From Protonemura montana (Eukaryota > Arthropoda > Insecta > Plecoptera > Nemouridae), in contig OX387605.1 of the NCBI GenBank assembly GCA_947568835.1, forward strand, positions 13,520,418 to 13,584,417: DNA of 64,000 nucleotides. The letters run 5' to 3'. Positions 62,256-64,000 of the stretch are shown in pieces; the first letter of the stretch is position 1, and every line of letters begins with the position of its first letter. The notes under the pieces are model-generated. The model searched no databases and had not been told where the DNA came from. It worked only from the letters and a program-made list of their open reading frames with translations. The translations under genes were made by a program, and so were the position numbers.

Positions 62256-62900
62256 CAAACACAGCTATCTAACATCTAACCAACATTTGACTAGCATCTA
62301 ACACAGCATTTTACCATCAGCATTCGAGTCACAAGTATCTAGTTCTCTAAGTTCTCTAGTTCTTGAAGTTTAAAATTGTTCTAAGTTTTAAGTTTTAAGT
62401 CTCCACTCTGCTTGTAACGTTCCACATACTGTCCAAATTATTGAATTTCTAAATAGCTTATAATGAAGTTTTATTTATCAAGTTTACATGTTAAGTGTTA
62501 TCTATGTTATATGTTAATTGTTAAGTGTTATAGATGTGATTTCTTTATATCTTGTTTTATTTACTTCCTGCAAAAGGTATATGAAAGTGGAACGGAGGAT
62601 AAACGGGGCCGGGTTCGTATCCCACTTGGTGCACTATTTTTAACTAAGAATCAATCGCCTACCAAGATTGTTAAAGTATTGTCATGCAACTCTCGCCGGT
62701 CTTCGTAGCGTCCATTCGGCGGCGAGTGAAGATCGCTCTCGTGCTCAGCGCCAGGGTGCAGAGGGTCGCTGGTTAGAAGCAGGTAAGTCACATGTGTGTA
62801 AAACTGCTGGATATGTATTAATCTTTACAGAGAAAACTAACATCTCTTCTCGATGGTGTACCGTGATCCCCGCCAGCTGCTATTCAAGTATATGTTATTT
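62256..62900. other. Short tandem repeats and unassigned DNA
   Basis: Imperfect CATCTAAC units (62250-62305) and TTAAGTTTTAAG-type runs (62380-62400) are followed by AT-rich DNA. A B-box-like GGGTTCGTATCCC occurs at 62612-62624 without a matching A-box. No gene is seen. Confidence 0.5.
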
Positions 62901-62925
62901 CCTTTTGTATAGCAACAAGTCTCAG

Positions 62926-63990
62926 TGGCCGTGAGGTACGGCGACTTCTTCATGGGGACATTGCCTAAACGACTCGAGTACGAATCTTGCCCGATACTCA
63001 TTTTGTTTTTCATCAAGTGGCGACTGGCATTCATTGAATGCTGCAAATATTGCATCGCTCTTTCATCCATGAAAACTCTCAAAGTATTTTTGACTATTTT
63101 CATTATTACACTATAGTCGTCTTCTGCTATTCATGTATCTCTTTGTTCCATCGATAATCATCTCGTCTCGATGGCCGGCTGGAAAAGTCGCTCCTCGAAA
63201 GAGCATTTCGGATGTGACCGCGTTCGAGTCCTGTCCGCTCCGCTTTTTGTTCTTCACGACCTAGCTTGCACAATCTTTGATAGTGCATGGCAGAGGCGAT
63301 GTAGTGTGAAGCGATCTCCTTGCTGCCGGGGTCGGATAAAAAGGCAAAAAAAAAAAAAAAACGACAAACCAGCAACTGGGTGTGGCTCGCGTCCCTGCAG
63401 AGGGCGCTATCAGCTGACACTTTCACGCTAGATCGCGGCAACTGGTGGTAGCCCGTATCTTTGGAGTGGACGATTGCCCCTGCATAACTTGGTGCGGGGG
63501 TCAGGTCCAGTTCTTGCTCGCTGCGTTAGTCGGTCATAGTCGATCATAATATCTTGAATTTCTTAAATGATGGTTCACTGTGCCGCAAAGAAGAACGCGA
63601 CTCCGAACCGTAGTATACATTGGGTGCCGTCAGTGACATGTGCCTATAGTCAACCCGGTAAACAGGGACATCAGATATGAAATTAAAATATATTAAGTTT
63701 ATCATAGCATGGGCGACCGTCTGCGTAGTACAATGGACTTGTCGTTACTTCGGAACCACCAAGCTACATTGGGACCTGGTTCGATCCCGCTCATCGACAG
63801 GATATTTTTTCTATTGGAATACGACATTCAAATTATTCACATCTGGTAGCTGCCGTCTGAAGAAATTATCTACCATAAAAATGCCAGTGCAACCAGATGT
63901 CCGCGTGGTCGTGCGGTACAATGCACTACCTCTTGTTAATAATCATGAGATTGCCGGGGTACCGGGTTCGAATCCCGTCCGCACAACTAC
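62926..63990 (+). repeat. Cluster of degenerate tRNA-like sequences
   Basis: At least four plus-strand segments combine an A-box-like start with a B-box-like sequence 50-70 bp later: 62926-63000 (GAGTACGAATCTT), 63165-63240 (GCGTTCGAGTCC), 63706-63800 (TGGTTCGATCCC) and 63899-63985 (GGGTTCGAATCCC). The last is the closest to a class II (Leu/Ser-like) tRNA, with CGTGGTCGTGCGG near its start, but its acceptor ends do not pair. They look like tRNA pseudogenes or SINE heads, not functional tRNA genes. Confidence 0.45.
63346..63361. repeat. Poly-A tract
   Basis: About 16-base A run. It may be the 3' tail of a retroposed sequence oriented on the plus strand. Confidence 0.8.
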
Positions 63991-64000
63991 TGCAGTTTCA

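Overview
The window is nuclear DNA from a multicellular animal. Genes are split by short GT-AG introns, coding and noncoding DNA contrast strongly in composition, and interspersed repeats (SINE, LINE, Gypsy, hAT-like) fill the gaps. The gene set (CHTOP, SMUG1, NANP, neurochondrin, RAD51, an extracellular alpha-carbonic anhydrase) is bilaterian. An arthropod-like genome is my best guess, but I cannot name the group from sequence alone. There are no operons, ribosome binding sites or CRISPR arrays.

Layout. 1-5.6 kb: mostly unassigned AT-rich DNA with a LINE 3' end at 2.5-2.86 kb. 5.6-13.8 kb (+): seven-exon secreted, probably GPI-anchored carbonic anhydrase. 14.4-18.4 kb (+): CHTOP, the mRNA-export/arginine-methylation adaptor. 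19.6-21.9 kb (+): three-exon SMUG1 uracil-DNA glycosylase. 21.9-25 kb: AT-rich gene-poor DNA. 25.06-32.82 kb (-): three-exon NANP sialic-acid phosphatase, whose 6.3-kb first intron contains a complete single-exon neurochondrin gene on the same strand. 32.82-33.22 kb: a compact divergent promoter with a CRE and a perfect E2F site, shared by NANP and RAD51. 33.2-37.0 kb (+): seven-exon RAD51. 37.97-47.73 kb (-): a six-exon gene I do not recognise. It encodes about 1,703 residues: coiled coil with Trp-centred repeats, a 1,101-codon Glu/Pro repeat exon interrupted by Cys motifs, then a C-terminal fibronectin type III domain. Its second intron is almost entirely a decayed LINE with an SGNH-hydrolase-like ORF1.

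48-64 kb is a repeat-dominated block. It holds three copies of a composite element with GC-palindromic ends, two direct and one inverted. The composite contains 5'-truncated copies of a 5S-rRNA-derived SINE, a CRE/E-box/CCAAT promoter-like segment and a short start ORF. One copy carries a 780-bp insertion with LTR-like ends and a target duplication, with the empty site preserved in another copy. There are also a 0.9-kb minisatellite of 10-bp units, a Ty3/Gypsy pol remnant, a hAT/ZMYM-type (TTF domain) transposase remnant, a LINE remnant and, at the right edge, several degenerate tRNA-like sequences.

Functionally, the single-copy genes include two DNA-repair factors (SMUG1, base excision; RAD51, recombination), an mRNA-export factor, sialic-acid metabolism and a neuronal-type cytosolic protein. 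Nothing suggests a joint pathway beyond the shared NANP/RAD51 promoter. Exon boundaries were placed by hand from GT/AG signals, reading phase and conserved protein motifs.
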